A stretch of DNA of 64,000 bases. Source: Lachnospiraceae bacterium. GTDB lineage: Bacteria; Bacillota; Clostridia; Lachnospirales; Lachnospiraceae. Shown here piece after piece: positions 17,254-27,473 of this stretch (position 1 is its first letter; each line of letters starts with the position of its first letter). A program made the position numbers and the translations under genes. The stretch covers positions 1 to 64,000 of the forward strand of contig JAFZUY010000049.1 in NCBI GenBank assembly GCA_017618075.1. The letters run 5' to 3'. The notes under the pieces were generated by a model. That model worked only from the letters and a program-made list of their open reading frames with translations, was not told where the DNA came from and ran no database searches.

Positions 17254-19974
17254 TTATTCGGTTTTTTTCTCCTCGCCGTTTCCGTTGTCAAACTGCTTGG
17301 ATATTTCCTGAGGAAGTTCATCCAGAGGCTCTGACTTCGGTCTTGCGGTATAAAATCCCTGAATATAATCCACACCGTATCCTGTAACGGCTTTTAATTC
17401 TTCTTCAGTCTCAACGCCTTCACCGACAACTCTCATATCGTTTAATTTTGCGAACTCGATGATGTTGTTGATGAAGAGCTGCTTGTTGGAATCCCTGCTG
17501 ATATCCTTGATTAAGAATCTGTCGATCTTAACAATGTTAGGCGTATATCTTAAAAGATTCTGAATGTTACTCTGTCCCGAGCCGTAATCGTCTACGGCAA
17601 GCTGACCGCTCATATCATCCACGGTCAGAGTTTTAATCTTAAAGAGTTCGCCGTCGGAAATCGAATTCTGCTCTGTGATTTCAAATACGCAGTACTTAAT
17701 GTAATCCCTGTATTTTTCTGTGAAGAGTTTAAAGTCTTCGTCATTTAGGAAATGACCGGGAATACTGTTGATAAAAAGTCTCCTGCCTTTGAATTTGTCA
17801 AAATGCTTTACGTAATAATCCATTATTCCGAAGAGGGTCATCTTTTCAAGTTCGTAAAGCTTTTTATATTTAGCCGCTGCCTGCAAGAGAACAAGCGGTG
17901 AAATATCCACTCCGCCCGATGTTCTCATCAGTGCTTCGTATGCATATATTTCGCCTGTGGCCGCATCAACGATGGGCTGGAAATGGTATGTTAAAAGTTT
18001 CTTGTTTAAGACAAGCATCAGATCGTCGTAATGATCTTTTGAATCCTCGGAAAGTGCATCGTCAAGATAATTCTTTCTCTTGTCATGAAGAATGTTAAGA
18101 TAGAGTTCGCCGTATGCAAGTCTCATCACGGAACGAAGGTCCGAATCCCAGCCTTTGCCTTCGATGGTATATCCTACGTTAAGCTCTAAATCGTAATCCT
18201 TATACTTCGCGGGATTATGACTTTCAACAGCTTCAAGTAAAGCCTTTACTTCGCTGTTAATAATACTCTTTGCTTCTTCGGGATCGTTTAGATCTCCTGA
18301 GTAATCTACCACAGCAAATTCATCATCGGAGATACGTGCGACGAATTTCTTTCTTCCTGTATTTTTCGAAAATGCTCTCGCGATAAGTCCCGCAACTTCT
18401 TCTATTTCGCCTACTCCGTAATTCTCGTAAATGTATTTGTATTTATCGAGTTTAAAAATCGCCATGGCAAATGCGGAAAGATGATTTTCCGTTTTGCCGG
18501 AGAATTCGTTGAACCATTTTTCAAGTCCCTTAAGGTTTGAAATCTGCGTCATCGGATCTAGGAATGCAGCCTGTTCAAGTTCCATCTGCATGCCTTTCTG
18601 AATCATTCTGGTATAGATGGTTCCAAACGAAAGGTTTAAGGCTCTCGACATTCTGTTTACACGGTTTGCCATGTATCCGATATCGCTTGTTTTATAAAAA
18701 TACAGTCCGTACTGATAGTCCTCAACATAAAGTGAATTAACCACGAATACGGTCTCGTCTTTTAACCATTCTTCCGCATCGGGAACAATCAATTTAAGGT
18801 CATCTTCCATGAGTCCGAATTCTTCCTTGCTCTCGGATGAAAGGATAATATACTCATTCGAATGATCGATATCAAGATTGCTCTGATACATGATGTTAAG
18901 CGATTCGAAAAGCATCGATCTGATGCATAAATACGATTTGTCACCCAAATTGTAATTAACCAGCGCATCGAGCATTTCGGGAAGATTTTCACACATAAGG
19001 AATTTATCCGCACCCGCAAATACATAGGATTCATGTGATGAGAAATCTCTGTTTATACGCATGCATTCAGCCATTCTTTCCCTGTAGTCGGAAAAGTCTT
19101 CTTCGCTCGGACATCCGCAGGATTCATTGTAGATTACCTTGTACGGAATCTTAACAATTCTCTTCTCTGCTTTGCCTGAAAAAATCTCTCGTAAAATATT
19201 CGCACAAGCAAGTGCCTCGCCTTCAATATTTCGTCTGACAGTCGTTATATTGGGTATAAAATATTTACCCTCTTCAATACCGTCATAGCCTGTTACAATA
19301 ACATCTTCGGGAACTTTATATCCGAGTTTTTTAAGCTTTGTACAAACCGCAATCGCCATAATATCGTTGGCGCAGAAAATCGCTTCGGGCGGTTTCTTTC
19401 TTTCACGAATTATTCTGTCGACTTCCTCACATGCCGTCGTATCTTTAAACTCTCCGTATCCGACCATGCTGTCGTCGAAGTTGATGTTTTCATCGCCGAG
19501 AGCTTTTTTGTAGCATGCAAGTCTGTCAAGCGTATCGGGGTCCCATCTGTATCCGCCCATAAAGAATGTATCTTTTGCGCCGTGGTCCCTGATTACGTGT
19601 CTTATAAGATTTTTGTAAGAGGTTTTGTAATCGTCCGAAACGCAGAAACATCCCTCGTTTTCGGAATTGATCAAAATTACCGGAACATTCTTTTCCCTGG
19701 CTCTTGAAATAAGCTCGGAACCGCTCTGTTTATTCGCAAGTCCCCTGTCAAAAATAATCAGGCAGTCTAAAATATCATAGTTGATGATATTGTATACGCT
19801 GGACGCGCCCGAATCATAAATACTGCCGTCGTAAACGCTCAGAAGACTATTGAAAACAATCAGTTTGAAATTCTCTCTGACTATTTCCTCGTTAAGCATT
19901 TTGACAAAATCGGACTTAAATCCCGTATGAACAGCCGATATGCACAAACCGATAATTTTTTTCTTTCCTATCAT
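17254..19974 (-). CDS. LacI-type sensor domain fused to degenerate GGDEF and intact EAL (c-di-GMP phosphodiesterase)
   Basis: 906 aa, no membrane segment. Residues 1-290 resemble the sugar-binding domain of LacI/GalR regulators (DGIEEGKYFIPNITTVRRN at 231-249 is typical) but lack a DNA-binding helix-turn-helix. Residues 290-460 are a linker domain. The GGDEF domain (about 470-640) has SDDEF at 549-553 instead of GGDEF, so synthase activity is unlikely. The EAL domain (about 655-885) keeps E680-A-L, N736, E765, D795-D796, K817, E852/E855 and QG at 872-873, so c-di-GMP hydrolysis to pGpG is expected. It is followed by WYL and DHH genes. The ligand is unknown, perhaps a sugar. Confidence 0.88.
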   Translation of the reverse strand: MIGKKKIIGLCISAVHTGFKSDFVKMLNEEIVRENFKLIVFNSLLSVYDGSIYDSGASSVYNIINYDILDCLIIFDRGLANKQSGSELISRAREKNVPVILINSENEGCFCVSDDYKTSYKNLIRHVIRDHGAKDTFFMGGYRWDPDTLDRLACYKKALGDENINFDDSMVGYGEFKDTTACEEVDRIIRERKKPPEAIFCANDIMAIAVCTKLKKLGYKVPEDVIVTGYDGIEEGKYFIPNITTVRRNIEGEALACANILREIFSGKAEKRIVKIPYKVIYNESCGCPSEEDFSDYRERMAECMRINRDFSSHESYVFAGADKFLMCENLPEMLDALVNYNLGDKSYLCIRSMLFESLNIMYQSNLDIDHSNEYIILSSESKEEFGLMEDDLKLIVPDAEEWLKDETVFVVNSLYVEDYQYGLYFYKTSDIGYMANRVNRMSRALNLSFGTIYTRMIQKGMQMELEQAAFLDPMTQISNLKGLEKWFNEFSGKTENHLSAFAMAIFKLDKYKYIYENYGVGEIEEVAGLIARAFSKNTGRKKFVARISDDEFAVVDYSGDLNDPEEAKSIINSEVKALLEAVESHNPAKYKDYDLELNVGYTIEGKGWDSDLRSVMRLAYGELYLNILHDKRKNYLDDALSEDSKDHYDDLMLVLNKKLLTYHFQPIVDAATGEIYAYEALMRTSGGVDISPLVLLQAAAKYKKLYELEKMTLFGIMDYYVKHFDKFKGRRLFINSIPGHFLNDEDFKLFTEKYRDYIKYCVFEITEQNSISDGELFKIKTLTVDDMSGQLAVDDYGSGQSNIQNLLRYTPNIVKIDRFLIKDISRDSNKQLFINNIIEFAKLNDMRVVGEGVETEEELKAVTGYGVDYIQGFYTARPKSEPLDELPQEISKQFDNGNGEEKKTE

Positions 19975-19986
19975 TGCAAAACCTCA

Positions 19987-20004
19987 ATACAAAACCATTT
20001 GTAT
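19987..20004. promoter_or_regulatory. Inverted repeat before the sensor-EAL gene
   Basis: ATACAAA and TTTGTAT, a perfect 7-base inverted repeat with a 4-base centre, lies 13 bp upstream of the start codon at 19974 and just after the glnA stop. It has no T run, so an operator is more likely than a terminator. The regulator is unknown. Confidence 0.35.
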
Positions 20005-20009
20005 GTTAA

Positions 20010-21434
20010 CTAAACATTGTAATAAAGGTCGAATTCGGCAGGATGAGGTATCTTGTTGATACCGGCACATTCAGCCTTTTTAACCTTTATGAAATTATCA
20101 ATAAGCTCTGCAGGGAATACATCGCCTGCCTTAAGATAATCATTGTCTTTTTCTAAAGCTTCAAGCGCTTCGTCCAAAGATGTGGGAAGACCCGTGAGTT
20201 TTGCCTTTTCTTCCTCGGGAAGATTGAAAAGATTGCAGTCATAAGGACCCCAGCCGTTTGCATGAGGATCAATCTTGTTTAACACACCGTCGATACCTGC
20301 CATTAAAATTGCGGCATATGCGAAATAAGGATTACATGTCGCATCGGGGTTTCTTAACTCAAATCTTCTTAATTCCGGAGCTTTTGCGTAAGCGGGGATT
20401 CTTATAACAGCACTTCTGTTGCTTGTAGCGTATCCTACAGTTACGGGTGCTTCAAATCCGGGCGTAAGTCTCTTAAAGGAATTGGTAGAAGGATTTGTGA
20501 TTGCACATAAAGAAGCAATGTGTTTTAAAATACCGCCCATAAAATAATGAGCCGTCTCACTTAAATGCGAATAACCGTTGTCATCTGAAAATACAGGTTC
20601 TCCGTCTTTTAAAAGAAGCATGTGAACATGCATTCCGCTTCCTGCCTCGCCGTATACGGGCTTGGGCATAAATGTTGCGGAAAGGCCGTATCTTGCAGCC
20701 ACATTTCTGATGATGTATTTAATTAAAACCGTAGCATCGGCCATTTTCGAAAGTTCGCCTAGCTTGGGTTCAATTTCAAACTGTCCTGCGGCACCTACTT
20801 CGGGATGATGATATTTAACAGGTATTCCTGCTTTTTCAATCTCAAGAACCATTTCGCTTCTGGCTTCAAAGCTTGTATCCTGAGGCTTTGCGATATGATA
20901 TGCCTTCTGTTCCCTGATGACATTTCCCTGGCCTTCGTATGCGCCGTTCCAGGGTGCCTGTGCCATATCGATTTCGTATGAAACCGCATTATGGGATACT
21001 TCCCATGTGACTTCGTCAAAAAGATAGAATTCAAATTCGGGAAGAATCTTCATTGTATCAGCTATGCCGGTACTCTTTAAATAATCGATTGCAGCATTAA
21101 TGATGTTTCTAGGATACTGCTTAAGCGGTCTGTTGTTCGGATAATCGATAATCATCGCATTACCCGTCATTGAAAGTGTGGGAATATCGCAGAAAGGATC
21201 GATAAATGCCGTATCCGGATCCGGAATAAATACCATATCGGATTTTTCAACTACCGCATAGCCGTAGTTTGATGCATCAAAGCCGATACCGTTTTTCATA
21301 ATACTCTCATCAAAGCCTGTAGCCGGAATGGTAACGTGGCGGAAATTTCCGTTGATATCCACCATTTTAAAATCGACCATTTCGATTCCGTTCTCTTTGA
21401 TCATGTTAATGACATCATTAACTGTCTTGCCCAT
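20010..21434 (-). CDS. glnA: Glutamine synthetase, type I
   Basis: 474 aa, type I length. It converts glutamate, ammonia and ATP to glutamine. Signatures: EFEFYLFDE near residue 129, HPEVGAAGQFEIE (about 205-217), GSGMHVHM, NRSAVIRIP and RRFELRNPDATCNPY. The position of the adenylylation tyrosine in enteric enzymes reads CNLFNLPEEE, with Phe instead of Tyr, so control by adenylylation is not expected. Good ribosome-binding site (GGGAGG). It lies 41 bp after the tocopherol-cyclase-like gene and 35 bp before the sensor-EAL gene; shared transcription is possible. Confidence 0.96.
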   Translation of the reverse strand: MGKTVNDVINMIKENGIEMVDFKMVDINGNFRHVTIPATGFDESIMKNGIGFDASNYGYAVVEKSDMVFIPDPDTAFIDPFCDIPTLSMTGNAMIIDYPNNRPLKQYPRNIINAAIDYLKSTGIADTMKILPEFEFYLFDEVTWEVSHNAVSYEIDMAQAPWNGAYEGQGNVIREQKAYHIAKPQDTSFEARSEMVLEIEKAGIPVKYHHPEVGAAGQFEIEPKLGELSKMADATVLIKYIIRNVAARYGLSATFMPKPVYGEAGSGMHVHMLLLKDGEPVFSDDNGYSHLSETAHYFMGGILKHIASLCAITNPSTNSFKRLTPGFEAPVTVGYATSNRSAVIRIPAYAKAPELRRFELRNPDATCNPYFAYAAILMAGIDGVLNKIDPHANGWGPYDCNLFNLPEEEKAKLTGLPTSLDEALEALEKDNDYLKAGDVFPAELIDNFIKVKKAECAGINKIPHPAEFDLYYNV

Positions 21435-21475
21435 ATGTAACCTCCCTTAATATATAAAAATCTTCCTTTTGTTTT

Positions 21476-22612
21476 TTACTGTTGGCAGTACTCTCCGTAT
21501 TCGCAACCAACATTTCTGGCTTCGATTACATCGACGAGTTCAAGACCCTCCCTCTTTTTCTCGTATAATTTGAGTATCGCTTTTCCTGTGCCGCCGTTCC
21601 AGAGACGGTTATGCTTTTTCGAACCGTCGGGTGCAACATAGTTTACAAAAAGCATTTCTTTTTTGGGGCAGACAACATTTATCTGCAAAAGGCTCTTTTT
21701 GTTTTCAAGCCAAACTTTCCAGATAACCTTGTCCGTTGTTTCGTTGCAGGTAAATCTCTGTCTTGCCAGCGTCCAGGGCTTTGAGAAATTGTAATCGTAT
21801 TCCCTGCCTTCGTAGAAAAGACCTCCTAAAAGCTTGCCGTCCAAAGCAACTCCGAATACTCTCGGTCTTCCTCCGCCTACGTCAAAAACACTGTTCGTGA
21901 GCGTCTGTTTTTTGACTCTTGAGTACAGATTGTTGGATGAAAGCCAAAGCCATGGTGATGTGAAATCCCTGCCCCAGTTTTTGTCTGCGTATCCAAAGCA
22001 TTTATCGGGTATAACATTGTATTCCCTGCCGTTAAACTTAATGGTTCCGCTGTACTTAGTCTTCATGCCTTCCGCATGCCAGTACATATCAAATGCCTGA
22101 AGCTCACGCATTATCTTGCCTGCGCCATATCCGACATTATATGAAATCTGTTTTTCGATAATAATTTTCCATTCGATTTCGCCTGCATCACACATCCATT
22201 CCGGATGGCGTGAGGCACCGCCCTTTGATACCTTTACGATACCACAGGTTTCATTTTCGCTTAAAAAGCAGTTGCCCGCTTTGATTATAAAAGGAGTACC
22301 GGGTCTGATAATGACCTTTTTGATGCCGTAGAATCTGTGAAGCTGAACATGTTCCTCACCCCAGCAGCCGGCTTTGATCATGACATATGAGGGTTTCTCA
22401 TTTTTGCTTCCCCCGCCCTGAGTCTGTCCAAACACGGGATATTTCTTCCCGTACTTAGGATTAATTACAAAAAACTCAATAAAAAATGCCTTCTCTTCTC
22501 CTGTTGCCGCATCTACTGCGGTAAATGAATGCCACCACCAGTCATATCCCTTTTTGCCAAAGGATTTGTTTAACATGAAGGCATCCCTTTTTTCGTCATG
22601 AATATTGAACAT
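21476..22612 (-). CDS. Tocopherol-cyclase-like (AttH/lipocalin-type) protein
   Basis: 378 aa, no signal peptide or membrane helix. Rich in Trp, Tyr and Gly. The segment YADKNWGRDFTSPWLWLSSNN (about 210-230) resembles the tocopherol cyclase family, in which KNWG is followed by a Trp-rich strand. True tocopherol synthesis is not expected in an anaerobic Firmicute, so the real substrate is unknown; a hydrophobic ligand or a carotenoid-type reaction is possible for this fold. The start at 22612 was chosen over 22636 because GGGAGG lies seven bases upstream and the promoter -10 lies at 22638-22643. It may be cotranscribed with glnA. Confidence 0.6.
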   Translation of the reverse strand: MFNIHDEKRDAFMLNKSFGKKGYDWWWHSFTAVDAATGEEKAFFIEFFVINPKYGKKYPVFGQTQGGGSKNEKPSYVMIKAGCWGEEHVQLHRFYGIKKVIIRPGTPFIIKAGNCFLSENETCGIVKVSKGGASRHPEWMCDAGEIEWKIIIEKQISYNVGYGAGKIMRELQAFDMYWHAEGMKTKYSGTIKFNGREYNVIPDKCFGYADKNWGRDFTSPWLWLSSNNLYSRVKKQTLTNSVFDVGGGRPRVFGVALDGKLLGGLFYEGREYDYNFSKPWTLARQRFTCNETTDKVIWKVWLENKKSLLQINVVCPKKEMLFVNYVAPDGSKKHNRLWNGGTGKAILKLYEKKREGLELVDVIEARNVGCEYGEYCQQ

Positions 22613-22637
22613 TTTTAAACCTCCCGCATACATCAAA

Positions 22638-22666
22638 ATTATAACACATTTTTAAGTAGATTTTAA
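22638..22666 (-). promoter_or_regulatory. Promoter of the tocopherol-cyclase-like gene (and perhaps glnA)
   Basis: Minus-strand TTAAAA (22661-22666), 17 bases, TGTTATAAT with an extended -10 (TATAAT at 22638-22643). The leader is about 20 nt and carries GGGAGG. Confidence 0.7.
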
Positions 22667-22713
22667 CTATAAAATATAATATATAAGCGGATGGTCAAAC
22701 TTTTTTGGAAATT

Positions 22714-22760
22714 AAAAATGACCGGCATTTCCGCGTTTTCCACGTCATATCGGTCATTTT
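22714..22760 (-). terminator. Terminator after the EamA-type transporter gene
   Basis: Minus-strand AAAATGACCG and CGGTCATTTT form a 10-bp stem around a 27-base loop, followed by a T-rich tail. It lies downstream of the transporter gene ending at 22839. Confidence 0.65.
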
Positions 22761-22838
22761 CTGTTTGTTTTCGTTTGAAATAAAATTAAATTGTGATTTA
22801 ACTTTTAATGTATTTATTTTAGTTCAAGGCTTTTCCGC

Positions 22839-23831
22839 TTATTCCATCTCTCCTAAGCCTTCATTGATACCAAGGATAACAATACCTACGATAACTGCGA
22901 TAACGCAAGCGTACTGGCTGGCTTTAAGCTTCTCTTTTAAGAATATTCTTGAAAGAATTACGGATACGATACAGTATGATGCAATCATCGGAGCTGCCAG
23001 CATAGGCTTTGATGCCATTGCAAATACGTAAAAGATCTGTCCGAATTCCTCAAAGCATGCAGCAGAACCCTTAGTTCGAAGTTCCTTTAAAGCGAAAGGA
23101 TTGTATGCCTTCTTCGTTTTGATAAGCATAAAGATATAACACACGATACCCGCAAGAAGGAATGTAAGTCCGTAAAGAATAAGTACATCAATTTCACCGA
23201 GTCCGAGGCCTGTTTCCTCGTCAAGGATGATTCCGTCTGCAGCGGTTCCTATTGTATCGAACAGACAGTAAATAATCGGGAATAATAAAGCAAGTGCTCC
23301 GAACTGATATTTTCTGTTCTTTTTCTTTGCATCGTCGGATTTGACAGCTTCGTTTGCTTCTTTTCTGGAAAGTCTGTTTTCAACGATTGCAAGAGCAACA
23401 ACGCCGGCGATAATGATAACCGTACCAATAATGTTTAATATCGAAAAATCTCCGAGATCGTCGTTGATGGTTCCTGTAATCAGAAAGAATATCATCATTG
23501 CAATCATCGAAAAAGCGCCTGATGCATTCTGTATCGGAGAAATAATCGATACTTCAAGATATCTTAATCCCGCATATCCGACTACCATTGAGATAATGTA
23601 TGCTAGTGATGCGGGAGTGTACTTAACGGCGTTTATAACAAGACTTTTTAAGTTAAATCCGCTCTCTGAAAACGGAAGCAGGATAAGTGCGACAACGCCC
23701 ATTACCAGGCCTACCCATACCGCAATTTTCAAATGAGAATGTTTATCTGTTTCGTCAGTCCCCATTTTGTAAAACAGATCGGCGCATCCCCAGCCGAGTG
23801 TTGCAATAAGCGCAAAAATAAACCAGCTCAT
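22839..23831 (-). CDS. EamA/DMT-family membrane transporter
   Basis: 330 aa, about ten membrane helices in two similar halves with a charged cytoplasmic loop near 155-175 (SRKEANEAVKSDDAKKKNRK). The start WFIFALIATLGWGCADLF is typical of the drug/metabolite transporter superfamily. Substrate unknown. GGAGA precedes the ATG. It follows the MATE gene by 32 bp and is ended by the hairpin at 22714-22760, so both transporters may share a transcript. Confidence 0.85.
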   Translation of the reverse strand: MSWFIFALIATLGWGCADLFYKMGTDETDKHSHLKIAVWVGLVMGVVALILLPFSESGFNLKSLVINAVKYTPASLAYIISMVVGYAGLRYLEVSIISPIQNASGAFSMIAMMIFFLITGTINDDLGDFSILNIIGTVIIIAGVVALAIVENRLSRKEANEAVKSDDAKKKNRKYQFGALALLFPIIYCLFDTIGTAADGIILDEETGLGLGEIDVLILYGLTFLLAGIVCYIFMLIKTKKAYNPFALKELRTKGSAACFEEFGQIFYVFAMASKPMLAAPMIASYCIVSVILSRIFLKEKLKASQYACVIAVIVGIVILGINEGLGEME

Positions 23832-23863
23832 TTCAAGTCTCCTTAAGATCAGTAATATTTTTT

Positions 23864-25261
23864 TTATTCATTTGCCTTTTCGGCAACAAGATTGGAAATC
23901 CAAATTCCTTTCTTGATCATAACATAGCCTACGATTACTTTAATTATTTCAAGCGCCTGCACACAAATAAACAGTCCGTAAATATTCATGCTTGTGTAAC
24001 GGGACAAAACAAAAGCGGATGTGGCACAGACGGTCCATGAGAACACCGAATCGAATATAAAAGTGATAAAGGTTTTTCCGCCGGAACGAAGCGTAAAATA
24101 CAGCGAATTCAAAAATCCCTGCATGGGGAAGAAGCACGCTGTTATAATAATAAACATTCTGGCCATTTTCTTGGCCGAGTCGGTCGTATCGTAAAGAGTC
24201 GGAAACCATCCGGAAATTGCTATAAGAATTGCGGAAAGAATCAGGCAGACGAGCGCGGTAAACCACATAAGAGTAACCGAACTTTCCTTTGCCCTTTTGA
24301 ATTCTCCCGCGCCGAGCAACTGTCCCGCGACTATTCCGACCGCATTTCCGAGAGCTATGAATACAACATTTAAAAGATTGCATATAGCATTGGAAATATT
24401 GATTCCGGCCAAAACATCCAGGCCTCTCGTCGAATAGCATGTAGTCATGAACGCTATGGCTCCGGCCCAGAGAAACTCGTTAAGCATAATCGGCGTGCTC
24501 TTTTTAAGAATCGGCAAAATCATAGCCTTATTTTTTATAAACAGAGTTTTATAGAGTCCTTTAAGGAAGAGATGCTTTTTGCTTCTTAAATGCGACCATA
24601 TTACAAGCACGGAAAACTCTGATACTCTGGCGATAAGTGTAGCGTATGCCGCGCCTGCAACGCCAAGTCTGGGAAATCCTAACTTACCGAAAATAAGCAG
24701 ATAGTTAAATACCACATCCACAACAACGGATACAATTCCCGCCACCATCGGTTTGAAACTTTCATCCGTTTCCCTTAAGGTTGTTGCATAAACCTGCGTA
24801 ATTACAATAAAAGGAATGCCGACAGCCCTTATTCTGAGATACTCTTTTGCAAGGCTTAAAGTCAGTGCGGCATCAATATCTTTTGCCTGTCCTTTCATGT
24901 AAAGCCCCAGAAGGAAAGTGTCAAAATTGTAAAACGTCAGTATTCCCAAAAGACCGATTATTATGGCAATCCAGAATTTTAATCTGAATACGTCCTGCAC
25001 GCCTTTTATGTCTCCGTTGCCGTAATACTGTGCGCCGAATATTCCGGGACCGGAAAGACCTCCGAAAAGCGCAAGCCAGAACACAAATAAAAGCTGTCCC
25101 GATATCGAGATAGCTACTATTGCTTCTGTGCCGAGGCTTCCGACCATAAGATTGTCGATAAGTCCCACGGCATTGCTGATTCCGTTCTGAATCATAATCG
25201 GAACTGCAAGCAGACATGTTTTTTTGAGTAAATCTTTATCTATTCTTATTTTTGTTTCCAT
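23864..25261 (-). CDS. MATE-family multidrug/sodium antiporter
   Basis: 465 aa, twelve predicted membrane helices. The N-terminus LAVPIMIQNGISNAVGLIDNLMVG and the matching second-half start KSTPIMLNEFLWAGAIAFM are the two repeats of a MATE exporter. Members export cationic drugs, dyes or metabolites in exchange for sodium or protons; the substrate here is unknown. The ribosome-binding site is weak. It lies 51 bp after mntP. Confidence 0.93.
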   Translation of the reverse strand: METKIRIDKDLLKKTCLLAVPIMIQNGISNAVGLIDNLMVGSLGTEAIVAISISGQLLFVFWLALFGGLSGPGIFGAQYYGNGDIKGVQDVFRLKFWIAIIIGLLGILTFYNFDTFLLGLYMKGQAKDIDAALTLSLAKEYLRIRAVGIPFIVITQVYATTLRETDESFKPMVAGIVSVVVDVVFNYLLIFGKLGFPRLGVAGAAYATLIARVSEFSVLVIWSHLRSKKHLFLKGLYKTLFIKNKAMILPILKKSTPIMLNEFLWAGAIAFMTTCYSTRGLDVLAGINISNAICNLLNVVFIALGNAVGIVAGQLLGAGEFKRAKESSVTLMWFTALVCLILSAILIAISGWFPTLYDTTDSAKKMARMFIIITACFFPMQGFLNSLYFTLRSGGKTFITFIFDSVFSWTVCATSAFVLSRYTSMNIYGLFICVQALEIIKVIVGYVMIKKGIWISNLVAEKANE

Positions 25262-25312
25262 TTTTTATGATTAATCCGTATTGGTTAAATCAGGTTTTTT
25301 AGCCGTGCCCGA

Positions 25313-25900
25313 TTATTTTATCATACCTGATATGAAAATTTCCAGTCCTATTCCTATAAGAATTATTCCGCCGAAAATCTGGGCTTTGGTCGAAAACTTA
25401 TCTCCGACTTTTTTGCCTATGAATATTCCAACCATACATATGGCGAAAGTCACGACAGAAATAATGCCTGCGCAGAGAAGCGCCTCCAAAATTCCGTACT
25501 CGGCAATTGCAAAACCTGTGGAAAGTGCATCTATTGATGTTGCTATTCCCTGAACAATCAAAAGCTTTACGGTCAGAACTTCCGCTGCTTCTTCCTTATC
25601 CTTGTTCCTTACGGCTTCTACTATCATCTTAATTCCGATAAAAGCAAGAAGAATCAGTGCAATCCAGGGAATAAATTTTTCAAATATCTTAAAGTATTTT
25701 ACGATTGTGTGAACGCAAAGCCATCCTATTAAGGGCATTGCGGCCTGAAAGAAAGCAAAGACGCCTGCTATTGTAAGCGACTTTGAAGCTTTCATTTTAG
25801 GCTCGTTAAGACCGTTCGCAATCGATACCGAAAAGGCATCCATCGCCAGTCCTACACCGAGTAATATGCTGTTTACGATTAAAACCACAATGTCGTTCAT
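25313..25900 (-). CDS. mntP: Manganese efflux pump MntP
   Basis: 195 aa, six membrane helices. Contains LGVGLAMDAFSVSIANGL near the N-terminus and the internal repeat GIATSIDALSTGFAIA, both with the metal-binding aspartate of MntP. It exports excess manganese. The start at 25900 is supported by AGAGG six bases upstream; a start at 25921 has no such site. No yybP-ykoY manganese riboswitch fits in the 75-bp gap to guaB. Confidence 0.92.
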   Translation of the reverse strand: MNDIVVLIVNSILLGVGLAMDAFSVSIANGLNEPKMKASKSLTIAGVFAFFQAAMPLIGWLCVHTIVKYFKIFEKFIPWIALILLAFIGIKMIVEAVRNKDKEEAAEVLTVKLLIVQGIATSIDALSTGFAIAEYGILEALLCAGIISVVTFAICMVGIFIGKKVGDKFSTKAQIFGGIILIGIGLEIFISGMIK

Positions 25901-25921
25901 AAAACCTCTTATTGTCAACAA

Positions 25922-25961
25922 CAGGCGCGGGAGGTATTTCTCCCGCGCCCTTTTTTTATGA
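25922..25961. terminator. Strong hairpin between guaB and mntP with its T run on the plus side
   Basis: GGCGCGGGAG/CTCCCGCGCC (about 25924-25949) is a 10-bp GC stem. Seven T follow on the plus strand, but on the minus strand, in which guaB and mntP are read, the 3' side is CTGTTGTTGAC with no T run. It may still slow guaB transcripts, but by sequence it terminates antisense transcription. Confidence 0.6.
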
Positions 25962-25975
25962 TAAAAACTTTTAAC

Positions 25976-27442
<1,467 letters not shown>

Positions 27443-27473
27443 TTATTAAATAAATTTTATAGTTATCGTAGAT

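Noticed and set aside
25901..25975. yybP-ykoY manganese riboswitch ahead of mntP
   Set aside because: The gap is only 75 bp, is filled by a simple hairpin and shows none of the conserved riboswitch loops.
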